From Roseinatronobacter thiooxidans (GTDB lineage: Bacteria; Pseudomonadota; Alphaproteobacteria; Rhodobacterales; Rhodobacteraceae), in assembly GCF_001870675.1 (NCBI RefSeq), contig NZ_MEHT01000044.1, forward strand, positions 186,001 through 250,000: a stretch of DNA of 64,000 bases, read 5' to 3'. A program made the translations under genes and the position numbers. The notes under the pieces are model-generated. The model made no database searches. It was not told the DNA's origin and was given only the letters and a program-made list of their open reading frames with translations. Positions 1-8,050 of this stretch are shown here, in pieces. Each line of letters opens with the position of its first letter. The stretch's first letter is position 1.

Positions 1-810
1 CAGCGACAAGGTGAAAGCGCCAGTGAAACTGTCGCCTGCGCCAACTTTGCTGCGTACTGCGACATCGGGCGCGCGGCAGTGGAACACCCCGGCCCCACCG
101 GCCAGAACTGTCCCATCTGCCCCGCGCGCGATACACACATGCTCTGCCACCCCGCGCGCGACCAGCGCTTGTGCAAATCCGCTGGTATCTGTGGCCTCGG
201 CAAGGACGTGGCCTGCCTGTGCCTCTGCCTCGGCCTGATCCAGCCGCAAGACAAGCGGGCGCGCCTGCGCCAAGGGTTGTTCCATCAGCCGCGCAAGTGC
301 GGCGCCGGATGTGTCCACAATCAGCCGCCCCGCGCCCAGTTCCTGCGCCAGCTCTTGCGCGAAAGCGGCCCCGACGCCATCGGGCTGACTGCCAGACAGC
401 ACGACAAACCCCGTCGCTTGCGCCACAATGTCGCGGCGCGCCTGCACGGCCAGCCCCTCTGGCCAATCTTCGCCCGGCAGTTGCAGGCGGAATTGCTGGC
501 TGTCGTTATCGGTGATTGCCCAGCTTTGGCGCGTGTCGCCGGGCGCATCAAACACATGCGGGACAATCCCTTGCTGGTGCAACAAGGCTTGATGCTGCGC
601 GCCACTTGCCCCGCCCAAGGCAACCCATGCCTGCACCGAGCCACCCAGCGCATGAATGGCACGCGCAACATTGACGCCACCGCCGCCGGGTTCCCACACA
701 GGTGCGGACAGGCGCAGCTTGGGGCCAGCCTGCATGCGAGAGACCCGCGCGGACAAGTCCAGCGCGGGGTTCAGAGTGACTGTCAGAATTGGGTCTTGGG
801 CCTGCTGCAT
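1..810 (-). CDS. PfkB-family sugar/phosphosugar kinase (3' end off the left edge)
   Basis: The frame reads from an ATG at 810-808 and runs without a stop through base 1, so 270 residues are visible and the C-terminal tail is missing. The N-terminus has the TLNPALDL signature (residues 12-19) of the 1-phosphofructokinase / 6-phosphofructokinase-II / tagatose-6-phosphate kinase branch, followed by a GGGGVNVAR substrate loop (42-50). The ATP/anion-hole motif GAGDSFTGAF starts at residue 257, with the expected catalytic base Asp260. It phosphorylates a sugar or sugar phosphate in the cytoplasm. The LNPALD start favours a phosphosugar substrate, but whether that is fructose-1-phosphate or another sugar cannot be told here, and no PTS or sugar transporter gene is visible. 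It lies 36 bases downstream of folE2 on the same strand and may be co-transcribed with it. Confidence 0.85.
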   Translation of the reverse strand, partial: MQQAQDPILTVTLNPALDLSARVSRMQAGPKLRLSAPVWEPGGGGVNVARAIHALGGSVQAWVALGGASGAQHQALLHQQGIVPHVFDAPGDTRQSWAITDNDSQQFRLQLPGEDWPEGLAVQARRDIVAQATGFVVLSGSQPDGVGAAFAQELAQELGAGRLIVDTSGAALARLMEQPLAQARPLVLRLDQAEAEAQAGHVLAEATDTSGFAQALVARGVAEHVCIARGADGTVLAGGAGVFHCRAPDVAVRSKVGAGDSFTGAFTLSL

Positions 811-846
811 GGCGCGAGCCTAGCAAGGCCCGCGCCAGATGCAAGA

Positions 847-1938
847 TCAGCCAACGTGAAACAGCGTGCTGAACAGGCGCGGGTCCAGTGAGGCGGCTTC
901 AAAACTGGGGCCGCGTGTCAGCACGCTGACCGCGTCATGGCTGTGCAGACTTTCCTGATGGCTGGCAACCACACGGAAATCACCAATGCGTGCATCACCT
1001 TCCAACTGTGCACAGAAACTACGCGCGGCATCTTCGACAAAGATCGGATTGGCGGCGTTCAATTCGGCAAAAGCCTGTTCATCTTCGCGCTTGACCATGA
1101 CTTGCGTCTCGGTGGGTACAGCCGCACGGCACAGCTCGACCAGATCTTCAAACCACAAGGTGCCCCCCGCCAGTACCTCGACCGAGACACGCGCCACAGA
1201 TCGCTGCGAATGCGGCGTGGCCAGCTGGCCGCGCGTTGCGCGGGCATGCTCGCTCAACTCCAGCGAACAGGGGCAGGTTGAAGAATACACATAGTCCAGA
1301 TGCATGAACACCTGCCGCGACCCGCCCAGATCGACCAGTTCCAGCGCGATATCGTAATACTGATACCCCGACAGGCCCGACCGCAGGCTTTGCACCTTCA
1401 GCGGGAAGGAGAAACGCATCATGATGCGCGCATCGAAACTTTCCAGATCGGCTTTGTAATCGTCAAGCGCGGCTGTAATCACATCGGTGCTGAATGTGCG
1501 TTCGGCATGCGCGTAAAAACTGCGCATGATCCGCGACATGTTAATGCCCTTTTTCTCGGCTTCCAGACTGACCGTGCCTGTGACCGAAGTTTCCAGCGTC
1601 AGATCGCCATTGTCGCGGGTGTGATAGCGGATCGGCAGGCGGAAATTGGAAATGCCCACATGCTGGATCGCGGCTTTCGCGCCCACAATCAGGCTGGCTG
1701 GCCCGTTCTGCAAATCTGGCAGACCGTCTTTATAGGCACCATCCACCGCAAAATCGCTTGGGTAATCGCGGTTCAACACAGGGTATCCGGCGGCGGGCAA
1801 CAGGCTGGTCACCGCTGTTTCCAGTTCTACACGCTCGGCCTCTGGCGCCGTGTCGGTGAAACGGCGCAACAGATCAAGCGCGGCCTCTGCCTCTTCACGG
1901 CTGGGCGTTTTCTCTAGACTGGAGACATGCAAGTTCAT
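847..1938 (-). CDS. folE2: GTP cyclohydrolase FolE2 (type IB)
   Basis: The 363-residue protein matches the FolE2/MptA family (COG1469), which converts GTP to 7,8-dihydroneopterin triphosphate, the first step of tetrahydrofolate synthesis. Family landmarks are the KGINMSR segment (130-136), the metal-binding TCPCSLELSEH segment (221-231) and TPHSQRS (241-247). FolE2 enzymes are structurally related to the type IA enzyme but less dependent on zinc, and in many bacteria they are used under zinc limitation. I see no convincing Zur palindrome upstream, so here it may simply be the housekeeping enzyme. An AAGGAA ribosome site lies about eight bases before the chosen ATG. It follows metZ on the same strand after 82 bases, linking folate supply with methionine synthesis. 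Confidence 0.92.
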   Translation of the reverse strand: MNLHVSSLEKTPSREEAEAALDLLRRFTDTAPEAERVELETAVTSLLPAAGYPVLNRDYPSDFAVDGAYKDGLPDLQNGPASLIVGAKAAIQHVGISNFRLPIRYHTRDNGDLTLETSVTGTVSLEAEKKGINMSRIMRSFYAHAERTFSTDVITAALDDYKADLESFDARIMMRFSFPLKVQSLRSGLSGYQYYDIALELVDLGGSRQVFMHLDYVYSSTCPCSLELSEHARATRGQLATPHSQRSVARVSVEVLAGGTLWFEDLVELCRAAVPTETQVMVKREDEQAFAELNAANPIFVEDAARSFCAQLEGDARIGDFRVVASHQESLHSHDAVSVLTRGPSFEAASLDPRLFSTLFHVG

Positions 1939-2020
1939 TGTGGGAGTTCCTTCCTGTCTGCCAAGTGAAATATAGGCAGAGGTGTTTGCTTTTCCACATC
2001 TATACGCTCGTAAACCGTAA

Positions 2021-3202
2021 TCAGATCATATCGAGTGCGGCGCGAATGTCACCAATCAGATCCGCCGCATCTTCCAGCCCGACCGACACACGGATCAACC
2101 CCTGTGTGATACCCAGCGCCTCTTTCTGGTCTTCTGGCAAGCGTTGATGGGTTGTTGTGGCGGGATGGGTGACAATACTGCGCGCATCGCCCAGATTATT
2201 CGAGATGACAGCCACTTGCAGCGCGTTCAGGAAACGGAACGCCGCCTCCTTGCCCGCCTTGATGTCCAGTGCCAGAACCGTGCCGAACCCATCCATCTGC
2301 GCCGATGCAATGGCATGCTGCGGATGGCTGGCAAGGCCGGGATAGATGACGCGCGCAAGGCGGGGGTCACCGTCAAGCGCCTCTGCGATGGCCTGCGCGC
2401 TTGCCGCCTGCGCACGCACGCGCAGATCCAGCGTGGTCATCCCGTTCAGCATGACCCAAGCGTTAAAGGGCGAAAGCGCGCCGCCTGTGTGTTTCATATA
2501 AGGCTCGATCGTGCCGCGGATAAACTCGCGTGTGCCACAGATCACGCCGCCCAGCGCGCGGCCCTGCCCGTCAATATGCTTGGTCGCCGAATAGATGATG
2601 ACATCCGCGCCCAGTTCCACCGCACGGCTGAACACGGGCGTGGCAAAGACATTGTCGACCACCACTTTCGCGCCCACCTCATGCGCCAATGCGGCAACCG
2701 CGCGCAGGTCGATCACTTCCAGTGTGGGGTTCGAGATCGACTCGAGAAACACCACCTTGGTATCTGGCCGGATCGCGCCGCGCCACTGGTCCAGATCCAG
2801 CCCATCGACGAAACTGACCTCGACCCCGTAGCGGGTTAAAACCTCTTCCAGAATATACAGGCAAGACCCGAACAGCGCGCGCGACGACACCACATGATCG
2901 CCCGCGCGCAACATGGCTGTCATCGCGCCCGACACAGCCGCCATGCCAGAGGCCGTGGCGAAGGCGTCCTCTGTCCCCTCCAGCGCCGCGATCCGGTCCT
3001 CGAACACCGCCACAGTGGGGTTGCCGTAACGGGCATAGATGAATTCGTCGGGCGATGACTTCAAAAACCGCGCTTCGGCGGCTTCGGCATTGGGGTAGAC
3101 GAAGCCTTGTGTCAGGTAAATCGCCTCGGCCACCTCGCCATATTGGCTGCGCCGTGCGCCGTGATGCACCATTTTGGTGCGCTTGCCCCAGTCTTGCGTC
3201 AT
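2021..3202 (-). CDS. metZ: O-succinylhomoserine sulfhydrylase MetZ
   Basis: This is a 393-residue PLP enzyme of the Cys/Met metabolism family. The internal aldimine lysine is K208 in YSATKHIDG, and the cofactor-contacting segments YARYGNPT (56-63) and SGMAAVSG (85-92) are present. It makes homocysteine directly from O-succinylhomoserine (possibly O-acetylhomoserine) and sulfide. The frame stays open upstream to 3331, but that stretch is occupied by the SAM-II aptamer and terminator. I therefore start at the ATG at 3202, just past the terminator T-tract, which gives the usual MTxxWxxRT-type N-terminus. Expression should fall when S-adenosylmethionine is abundant. It is transcribed in the same direction as metF upstream and folE2 downstream. 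Confidence 0.93.
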   Translation of the reverse strand: MTQDWGKRTKMVHHGARRSQYGEVAEAIYLTQGFVYPNAEAAEARFLKSSPDEFIYARYGNPTVAVFEDRIAALEGTEDAFATASGMAAVSGAMTAMLRAGDHVVSSRALFGSCLYILEEVLTRYGVEVSFVDGLDLDQWRGAIRPDTKVVFLESISNPTLEVIDLRAVAALAHEVGAKVVVDNVFATPVFSRAVELGADVIIYSATKHIDGQGRALGGVICGTREFIRGTIEPYMKHTGGALSPFNAWVMLNGMTTLDLRVRAQAASAQAIAEALDGDPRLARVIYPGLASHPQHAIASAQMDGFGTVLALDIKAGKEAAFRFLNALQVAVISNNLGDARSIVTHPATTTHQRLPEDQKEALGITQGLIRVSVGLEDAADLIGDIRAALDMI

Positions 3203-3229
3203 CTCTGCCCTGCCCCGGCCCATTCGGCC

Positions 3230-3270
3230 AAAAGAAAACCCCCGGACCAATTTGAAAAAGGCCGGGGGCT
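3230..3270 (-). terminator. Intrinsic terminator in the metZ leader
   Basis: On the minus strand a CCCCCGG arm (3269-3263 region) and a CCGGGGG arm (ending near 3238) form a strong hairpin, followed by a T-rich run TTTTCTTTT ending at 3230. It sits between the SAM-II aptamer and the metZ start, so it is the natural expression platform for attenuation of metZ. Confidence 0.8.
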
Positions 3271-3277
3271 GCGCCCT

Positions 3278-3336
3278 GACCTCTTTAGCGGTGTCTTTAA
3301 CGTGGCCCGCAATCCGGTAACAAAGCGCCACGGGTC
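3278..3336 (-). promoter_or_regulatory. SAM-II riboswitch (metA-type RNA) upstream of metZ
   Basis: Read on the minus strand, the leader has the conserved SAM-II blocks in order: a GTGGC arm then TTTG, CCGGATTGC, the complementary GCCACGTTAAAG block, and ACCGCTAAAGAGG at the 3' end. GTGGC (3331-3327) pairs with GCCAC (3306-3302), and the 3' block supplies the H-type pseudoknot strand. SAM-II RNAs are largely alphaproteobacterial and sit before methionine biosynthesis genes, exactly as here. SAM binding should favour the downstream terminator and lower MetZ. The boundaries are approximate by a few bases. Confidence 0.88.
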
Positions 3337-3394
3337 ATGCTGACCACGCGCAGTCGATACGGCCTAATTTCCAGCCGGTCAATGGCGCGATTGC

Positions 3395-4261
3395 TCAGGC
3401 GACCTTTTCCAAGCCCGCTTGCGGCTGCACCCCCAACGCATGGCACACATCGCGCGTCAGGTGCGGGCGGTTCAGGGTATAGAAATGCAGGTCTTCCACC
3501 CCTTCGCGTACCAGCTTGTCGCATAATTCAGTGCACAAAGCGGTGGCCAACAAATCCTCGCGCCCGTCGCGTGTGGCTTTCTCGAACGCATCATCCAGCC
3601 ATGCAGGCACGGTGGCCCCTGTGGCCAGCGCGAATTTGCGAATGCCCTTCCAATTCTCGATCGGGATGATGCCGGGAATGATGCGCCCTGTGATCCCTTC
3701 GCGCGCGCAGGTGTCGCGGAAGCGCAGGAAAGTGTCTGCCTCGAAGAAAAACTGGGTGATGGCACTATCCGCACCGGCTGCAAATTTCTGCTTCAGCCAG
3801 CGCACATCGGCCAGATCATCTGCGGCTTCTGGATGCGGCTCTGGGTAGGCGCCCACGCGCAGCTTGAAATTTCCAGTTGCTGCCAGCGCCTCGATCAACT
3901 CGACCGAATGGGCGAATCCTTCGGGGTTGGGGGTGAAGCGCCCCTGCCCTTTGGGCGGATCGCCCCGCAGCGCCACAATCTCGGTCACGCCTGCTTTGGT
4001 GTAGCTGTCGGCAATCGCCAATGTTTCCGCGCGCGTCGCATCCACACAGGTCAGATGCGCGGCCACATTCAGCCCGAATTGCGCGCCAATGGTGGTGACC
4101 GCCTCATGCGTCAATTGCCGCGTGGTGCCCCCTGCGCCATATGTCACCGACACGAAACTGGGCGAGAGTGGCGCCAGCATGCGCACCGTGTCCCACAGCC
4201 GAAAGCTGGCATCCAGCGTTTTGGGGGGGAAGAATTCGAACGAGACGCGCGGTGTGGACAT
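3395..4261 (-). CDS. metF: 5,10-methylenetetrahydrofolate reductase MetF
   Basis: The 288-residue flavoprotein reduces 5,10-methylene-THF to 5-methyl-THF, the methyl donor for homocysteine methylation. The N-terminal SFEFFPPKT signature (residues 7-15) carries the catalytic glutamate; the FVSVTYGAGG and LRGDPP motifs and the central FFFEADTF stretch are typical of the TIM-barrel family. The length is normal. The ATG at 4261 is preferred over an upstream in-frame start because GGAG lies seven to ten bases before it and the family N-terminus begins there. It is divergent from metR, and the MetR box at 4309-4321 lies between them, so MetR activation in response to homocysteine is likely. Confidence 0.94.
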   Translation of the reverse strand: MSTPRVSFEFFPPKTLDASFRLWDTVRMLAPLSPSFVSVTYGAGGTTRQLTHEAVTTIGAQFGLNVAAHLTCVDATRAETLAIADSYTKAGVTEIVALRGDPPKGQGRFTPNPEGFAHSVELIEALAATGNFKLRVGAYPEPHPEAADDLADVRWLKQKFAAGADSAITQFFFEADTFLRFRDTCAREGITGRIIPGIIPIENWKGIRKFALATGATVPAWLDDAFEKATRDGREDLLATALCTELCDKLVREGVEDLHFYTLNRPHLTRDVCHALGVQPQAGLEKVA

Positions 4262-4308
4262 TGGACAGGCTCCATTTCTGTTGCCCCCTTGTGCCATGCC
4301 TACGAATG

Positions 4309-4321
4309 TGAAACCAATTCA
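4309..4321. promoter_or_regulatory. Candidate MetR-binding site
   Basis: The sequence TGAA-ACCAA-TTCA matches the enterobacterial MetR consensus TGAA-N5-TTCA exactly and lies in the 88-base divergent space between metF and metR. This is the expected position for an operator that controls both genes. The assignment rests on consensus and context only. Confidence 0.7.
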
Positions 4322-4349
4322 TTATCTTCAACACCATTATGAGTATCGC

Positions 4350-5255
4350 ATGCATATCGAATTCCGCCACCTGCGCACGATCAAGGCGATTCACGAGGCG
4401 GGCGGGCTGGCGCGCGCGGCCGATCTGCTGAACATGACGCAATCGGCGCTGTCGCATCAGGTGAAAGGGATCGAGGAACAGGCGGGCGTGGAACTTTTCG
4501 TGCGCCGCTCCAAGCCGCTGAAACTCTCCTCGGCCGGCATGAAGATGCTGCGCGCCGCCGAAGACATTCTGCCGCGTGTGGCGGCACTGGAAGAAGAATT
4601 CACAGGGCTGGTCAAGGGCAGCTCTGGCCGGTTGCATATTGCCATTGAATGCCACGCCTGTTTCGACTGGCTGTTTCCGGTGCTGGAGCAGTTTCGCAAG
4701 GCATGGCCTGAAGTCGATGTCGATATCCGCCCCGGTCTGGCCTTTGACGCCCTGCCCGCCCTGCGCCGCGAGGAAGTGGACCTTGTCATCTCGTCCGACC
4801 CCGAGAAGCTGGAAGGGGTCAGCTTCCTGCCGCTATTCGACTACGAGCCGGTCTTTGTTGCCGCCGCCACCAACCCGCTGGCGCAAAAACCCTATATCGA
4901 AGCTGCCGATTTCCGCGACCAGACGCTGATCACCTATCCGGTAGAGCGCACGCGGCTGGATGTGTTCACCCAACTCCTGACTCCCGCCAAGATAGAGCCG
5001 CGCGCGATCCGGCAGGTGGAACTGACAGCGGTGATCCTGCTGCTGGTGGCCTCTGGGCGCGGCGTGTCGGTCCTGCCCGACTGGGTGCTGCGCGATATCC
5101 GCTACCATTCCGACTATGTGACAAAACCCCTGACCGCAGCGGGGCTGACCCGGCGGCTTTATGCGGCCGTGCGCGAAGAGGATGCGGGCAAACCGTTTAT
5201 GTCGCATGTGCTGCGACTGGCGCGGACGGAGCCGGTGAAGTTGCAGCGGGGGTGA
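4350..5255 (+). CDS. metR: LysR-type regulator MetR
   Basis: The 301-residue protein has an N-terminal winged helix-turn-helix (roughly residues 1-60, with AADLLNMTQSALSHQ as the recognition region) and a LysR substrate-binding domain after about residue 90. Strong similarity to MetR in the DNA-binding domain, the divergent metF and the perfect MetR box support the name. MetR activates methionine genes with homocysteine as co-inducer. The ATG at 4350 gives the standard MHIEFRHLRT start; the frame is open further upstream, but that would overlap the operator. Its stop lies only 18 bases from the convergent AT-rich gene at 5274-6179. Confidence 0.88.
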   Translation: MHIEFRHLRTIKAIHEAGGLARAADLLNMTQSALSHQVKGIEEQAGVELFVRRSKPLKLSSAGMKMLRAAEDILPRVAALEEEFTGLVKGSSGRLHIAIECHACFDWLFPVLEQFRKAWPEVDVDIRPGLAFDALPALRREEVDLVISSDPEKLEGVSFLPLFDYEPVFVAAATNPLAQKPYIEAADFRDQTLITYPVERTRLDVFTQLLTPAKIEPRAIRQVELTAVILLLVASGRGVSVLPDWVLRDIRYHSDYVTKPLTAAGLTRRLYAAVREEDAGKPFMSHVLRLARTEPVKLQRG

Positions 5256-5273
5256 GAAGTTCTATAGGGGTCA

Positions 5274-6179
5274 CTAAAGTCCGATAGCTTGGGCAAATGC
5301 TCTGCCTAGAGTATTCAAGCCAAAATTTGTGCCCTTATGTCCTCCTTCGACCGAAAAAAATGCACGTCGCCCATGATCTGTTCTGGCATCAACTAATTCA
5401 TATATACTATCTTGCAAATCAGACAGAACTTTATCTAGCCCGTGAGGACTAACTGCATATCCGCGTCGAAAAGGCTCTGGATCAAAATAGTGGAGATTAC
5501 GATGAGCCTCTATAAGATTCAGCCTTAACAACTCATTTTTCACCAAATCAAGGTGCTCTAAAGAAAAGTTACGCTCATCAAATATATACTCCCAGCCTGA
5601 TACAACTTCTGATTTAACATTATCTAGCTCTTGTCTTATCTCTTCTTCATCTATTTTGTTTTCCTCGTCAGAGAGGGGAAAAAACTCTTTATGATTGAAC
5701 CGAGAAATTAATTTATTTACTTCATTTAATCGATCCTCTTTAGCCAGCTGTATAAAAACTCTTGCAACATCAGCGCTCATCTGTTCAAGAATAATTGCAG
5801 CTGACTTTTTTGATAAGCCGGATACATTTCGAACCGACATTGCATCGGCCAGTAGACTTGCCCAAAGATCAGATAAACTATCTTCTTCAGCTTTGGACAT
5901 GCCATCAAATATTGCCAACATCTCTCCATACGGAAGCGCTTTTGCTTTCTCTAATGGAATCCCTTTATCTTTGAGCTTACCAGCGGTTTTTGTCAGACCA
6001 ATACAAAACCGCTCAATTCGCCAAAATCTAATTCTATCACCGACAATTCCACCCCAGACATCACCGCCACTCTGCTTTATTCCATCCAGCATACCACCTG
6101 CCGCAGCAACTGCGACTTTAGCCGCCACATCGCTAGCAGGGTCGCCAAGACCGGTTAAAAAACCCTTATTTTCGTTCAT
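5274..6179 (-). CDS. Abi-alpha / DUF4393-like protein, candidate phage-defence gene
   Basis: The 301-residue protein resembles the Abi-alpha (DUF4393) family. It has a glycine/alanine-rich N-terminus with a possible membrane-associating helix (about 16-34), a GDRIRFWRIERF motif (47-58), the KLKDKGIPLEKAKALPYGEMLAIFDG segment region (68-93), and a D-L-WA-LLA-A block (104-113) followed by an all-helical part. DUF4393 proteins are annotated as abortive-infection proteins, but the mechanism of this one is unknown. The gene is far richer in AT than its neighbours and uses many TTA, ATA and AAA codons. It sits alone between metR and the inositol-phosphatase gene, which suggests horizontal acquisition. 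GAGGT lies six bases before the ATG. No integrase, tRNA or flanking repeat was found. Family assignment is from memory of motifs. Confidence 0.72.
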   Translation of the reverse strand: MNENKGFLTGLGDPASDVAAKVAVAAAGGMLDGIKQSGGDVWGGIVGDRIRFWRIERFCIGLTKTAGKLKDKGIPLEKAKALPYGEMLAIFDGMSKAEEDSLSDLWASLLADAMSVRNVSGLSKKSAAIILEQMSADVARVFIQLAKEDRLNEVNKLISRFNHKEFFPLSDEENKIDEEEIRQELDNVKSEVVSGWEYIFDERNFSLEHLDLVKNELLRLNLIEAHRNLHYFDPEPFRRGYAVSPHGLDKVLSDLQDSIYELVDARTDHGRRAFFSVEGGHKGTNFGLNTLGRAFAQAIGL

Positions 6180-6343
6180 AAGACCTCATAATAATTAGAC
6201 TAAGATAATATTTAATTAAGATTGCCATACTCGACTGAGGCTCGCAACTTAAAAAATCTCTGCGTGATTGTGCCTCAAATCCCCTTCACATCCCCCCCAT
6301 CCCGGCGTATAGCGCCCCCTGACCCAATCTAGGAGCCGTTCGG

Positions 6344-7138
6344 ATGCAAGGCAGTGCAAACCTCAACCTGATGATCAAGGCCGCGCGCAAGGCGGGCCGG
6401 GCTTTGGTCAAGGACTTCCGCGAGGTCGAAAATTTGCAGGTCTCCAGCAAGGCCGCAGGCGATTTCGTCACCCGCGCGGACATTGCCGCCGAAAAGATCA
6501 TCCGCGAAGACCTGATGGAGGCGCGCCCCAATTACGGGTTCCTTGGCGAAGAATCAGCGGAGCATATCGGCACAGACCCCACCCGCCGCTGGATCGTCGA
6601 CCCGCTGGATGGCACCACCAATTTCCTGCACGGGTTGCCGCATTGGGCGGTGTCCATCGCGCTGGAATTCAAGGGCGAGATCGTCTCGGCCGTGGTGTTC
6701 GACCCTGCCAAGGATGAATTGTTCGTGGCCGAAAAGGGCATGGGCTGTTTCATGAATGACAAGCGGCTGCGCGTGTCGAACCGTAACACCATGATCGAAT
6801 GTATTTTTGCCACCGGCGTGCCCTTTGCCGCCAAGAAAACCCTGCCCGCCATGCTGCATGATCTGGCGCAGTTGATGCCTGCTTGTGCAGGGGTCCGGCG
6901 CTGGGGCGCGGCCTCGCTTGACCTCGCCTATGTTGCGGCGGGGCGCTATGACGGGTTCTGGGAACGGGAATTGCAGCCTTGGGACATGGCCGCCGGTCTG
7001 TTGCTGGTGCGCGAGGCGGGTGGTTTCACTGGCCCCATCCGCGAGGGTGAGGGGATTTTCGAGCGCGGCGAGGTGATTGCCGCGAATACCGAGATTTTCC
7101 CCAATTTCGCCAAGCTGATCCGCAAGAGGCCCGAGTAA
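6344..7138 (+). CDS. Inositol monophosphatase family protein (SuhB-like)
   Basis: The 264-residue enzyme belongs to the Li+-sensitive Mg2+-dependent phosphatases. It carries the metal site GEES (residues 68-71), the WIVDPLDGTTNFLHG motif (83-97) and the C-terminal WDMAAGLLLVREAGG signature (about 214-228). It should hydrolyse inositol-1-phosphate or a related phosphate monoester in the cytoplasm. In alphaproteobacteria such proteins are also named SuhB or, for some paralogues, histidinol phosphatase HisN, and the exact substrate is not decided by the sequence. A GGAG site lies nine to twelve bases before the ATG. Its stop codon lies in the loop of a hairpin terminator. Confidence 0.9.
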   Translation: MQGSANLNLMIKAARKAGRALVKDFREVENLQVSSKAAGDFVTRADIAAEKIIREDLMEARPNYGFLGEESAEHIGTDPTRRWIVDPLDGTTNFLHGLPHWAVSIALEFKGEIVSAVVFDPAKDELFVAEKGMGCFMNDKRLRVSNRNTMIECIFATGVPFAAKKTLPAMLHDLAQLMPACAGVRRWGAASLDLAYVAAGRYDGFWERELQPWDMAAGLLLVREAGGFTGPIREGEGIFERGEVIAANTEIFPNFAKLIRKRPE

Positions 7139-7154
7139 CCTCGGGCCTGATTGG
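7127..7154 (+). terminator. Hairpin overlapping the stop codon of the inositol-phosphatase gene
   Basis: AGGCCCGAG (7127-7135) and CTCGGGCCT (7140-7148) form a perfect nine-pair stem with a four-base loop TAAC that contains the TAA stop codon. The downstream sequence is only mildly T-rich, so it may work as a terminator or as a 3' end stabiliser. Confidence 0.6.
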
Positions 7155-7166
7155 GCCTGCCCTGCG

Positions 7167-7973
7167 TTAGCGGCGGATAAACGCGTCCGAAAACCCCATC
7201 CCCCGCACCGAGGCGAGGGCGTATTGCGCCTCGCTCGGGTGGGCGAATGGGCCAAGCGTCACCACATTATACTCCCGCGCCCGATGCACCTGCGCAGGCA
7301 GGCCAGAGCGCTGCAATCTGGCCCGCAGCCGCGTGGCATTTTCCGCAACCGCGAAGCTGCCCACCTGAACCCTGCGGCCCGACATGCCTGCGGGGCGGTC
7401 TGGCGCAACCTGACTGCGCCGCGCGCCCCCATCAGGCAGGGCGATCGGGGCATGCGGGGCAAGAGAGGGGCCATTCTGGATCGGGTCCAGAAACAGCGCG
7501 GGGCTGGTCACACAGCGCACCAAAGGGCGGCCCAAGGTGGTGTCCACCAACTGCCCGAACGGCGCGCTGGCAGGGCAAGAGGGGTGACGCCCCGACGCAT
7601 CCGCGCGTGGCAGGGCGGGACGGCGCGGTGTGCGCGCGGGCGCTGCGGCGGCGCGTGGCTGTGCCACGCGCGCAGCAGGCGCAGGCCGCGGGGCCTCACG
7701 CGGGGCCGCTGCCGCTTGGGGCGCGACCTCTGCCTGTGCCGCCATGCTGGGCGTGCCATCACATACAGGCTGGCGGTCAGGCCCGTAGCGCGGAACCCAA
7801 GCCACCTCGCCCCCGAAGGTTGAACGCAGGAACACGCATCCGCGACTGTCCGTATATTCGCGCCCGTCAAATCCGGCAGCTGGCAGTTCTGCCGGACCAA
7901 GTCCGTTTGTCTGGGCCTGCCCCATTGTCGCAACACCCATTGCGACACCGCAGATCATCAAAAATTGTTTCAT
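7167..7973 (-). CDS. Secreted SPOR-domain protein
   Basis: The 268-residue protein starts with a cleavable-looking signal peptide (MKQFLMICGVAMGVATMGQAQ). A low-complexity Ala/Pro/Arg region follows (roughly 80-130), then a conserved middle segment with two cysteines in the SCPAS and RCVTS contexts, and a C-terminal SPOR domain (about 200-268, RVQVGSFAVAENATRLRARL). SPOR domains bind glycan strands stripped of stem peptides at division sites, so a periplasmic role in septal peptidoglycan is likely. The start at 7973 is set by AAGGGG seven bases upstream; an in-frame start at 8006 lacks a good site. It is transcribed toward the inositol-phosphatase gene, convergently. Confidence 0.82.
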   Translation of the reverse strand: MKQFLMICGVAMGVATMGQAQTNGLGPAELPAAGFDGREYTDSRGCVFLRSTFGGEVAWVPRYGPDRQPVCDGTPSMAAQAEVAPQAAAAPREAPRPAPAARVAQPRAAAAPARTPRRPALPRADASGRHPSCPASAPFGQLVDTTLGRPLVRCVTSPALFLDPIQNGPSLAPHAPIALPDGGARRSQVAPDRPAGMSGRRVQVGSFAVAENATRLRARLQRSGLPAQVHRAREYNVVTLGPFAHPSEAQYALASVRGMGFSDAFIRR

Positions 7974-8050
7974 CAAATTCCCCTTCGCAACGCGATCAGG
8001 ATGCACCCGAAGGGGGATGAAAGTAAAGTCTATTCACAGGGCGACACACT

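Noticed and set aside
1939-2020. Zur box upstream of folE2
   Set aside because: FolE2 genes are often zinc-regulated, but the 82-base spacer has no convincing Zur-type palindrome.
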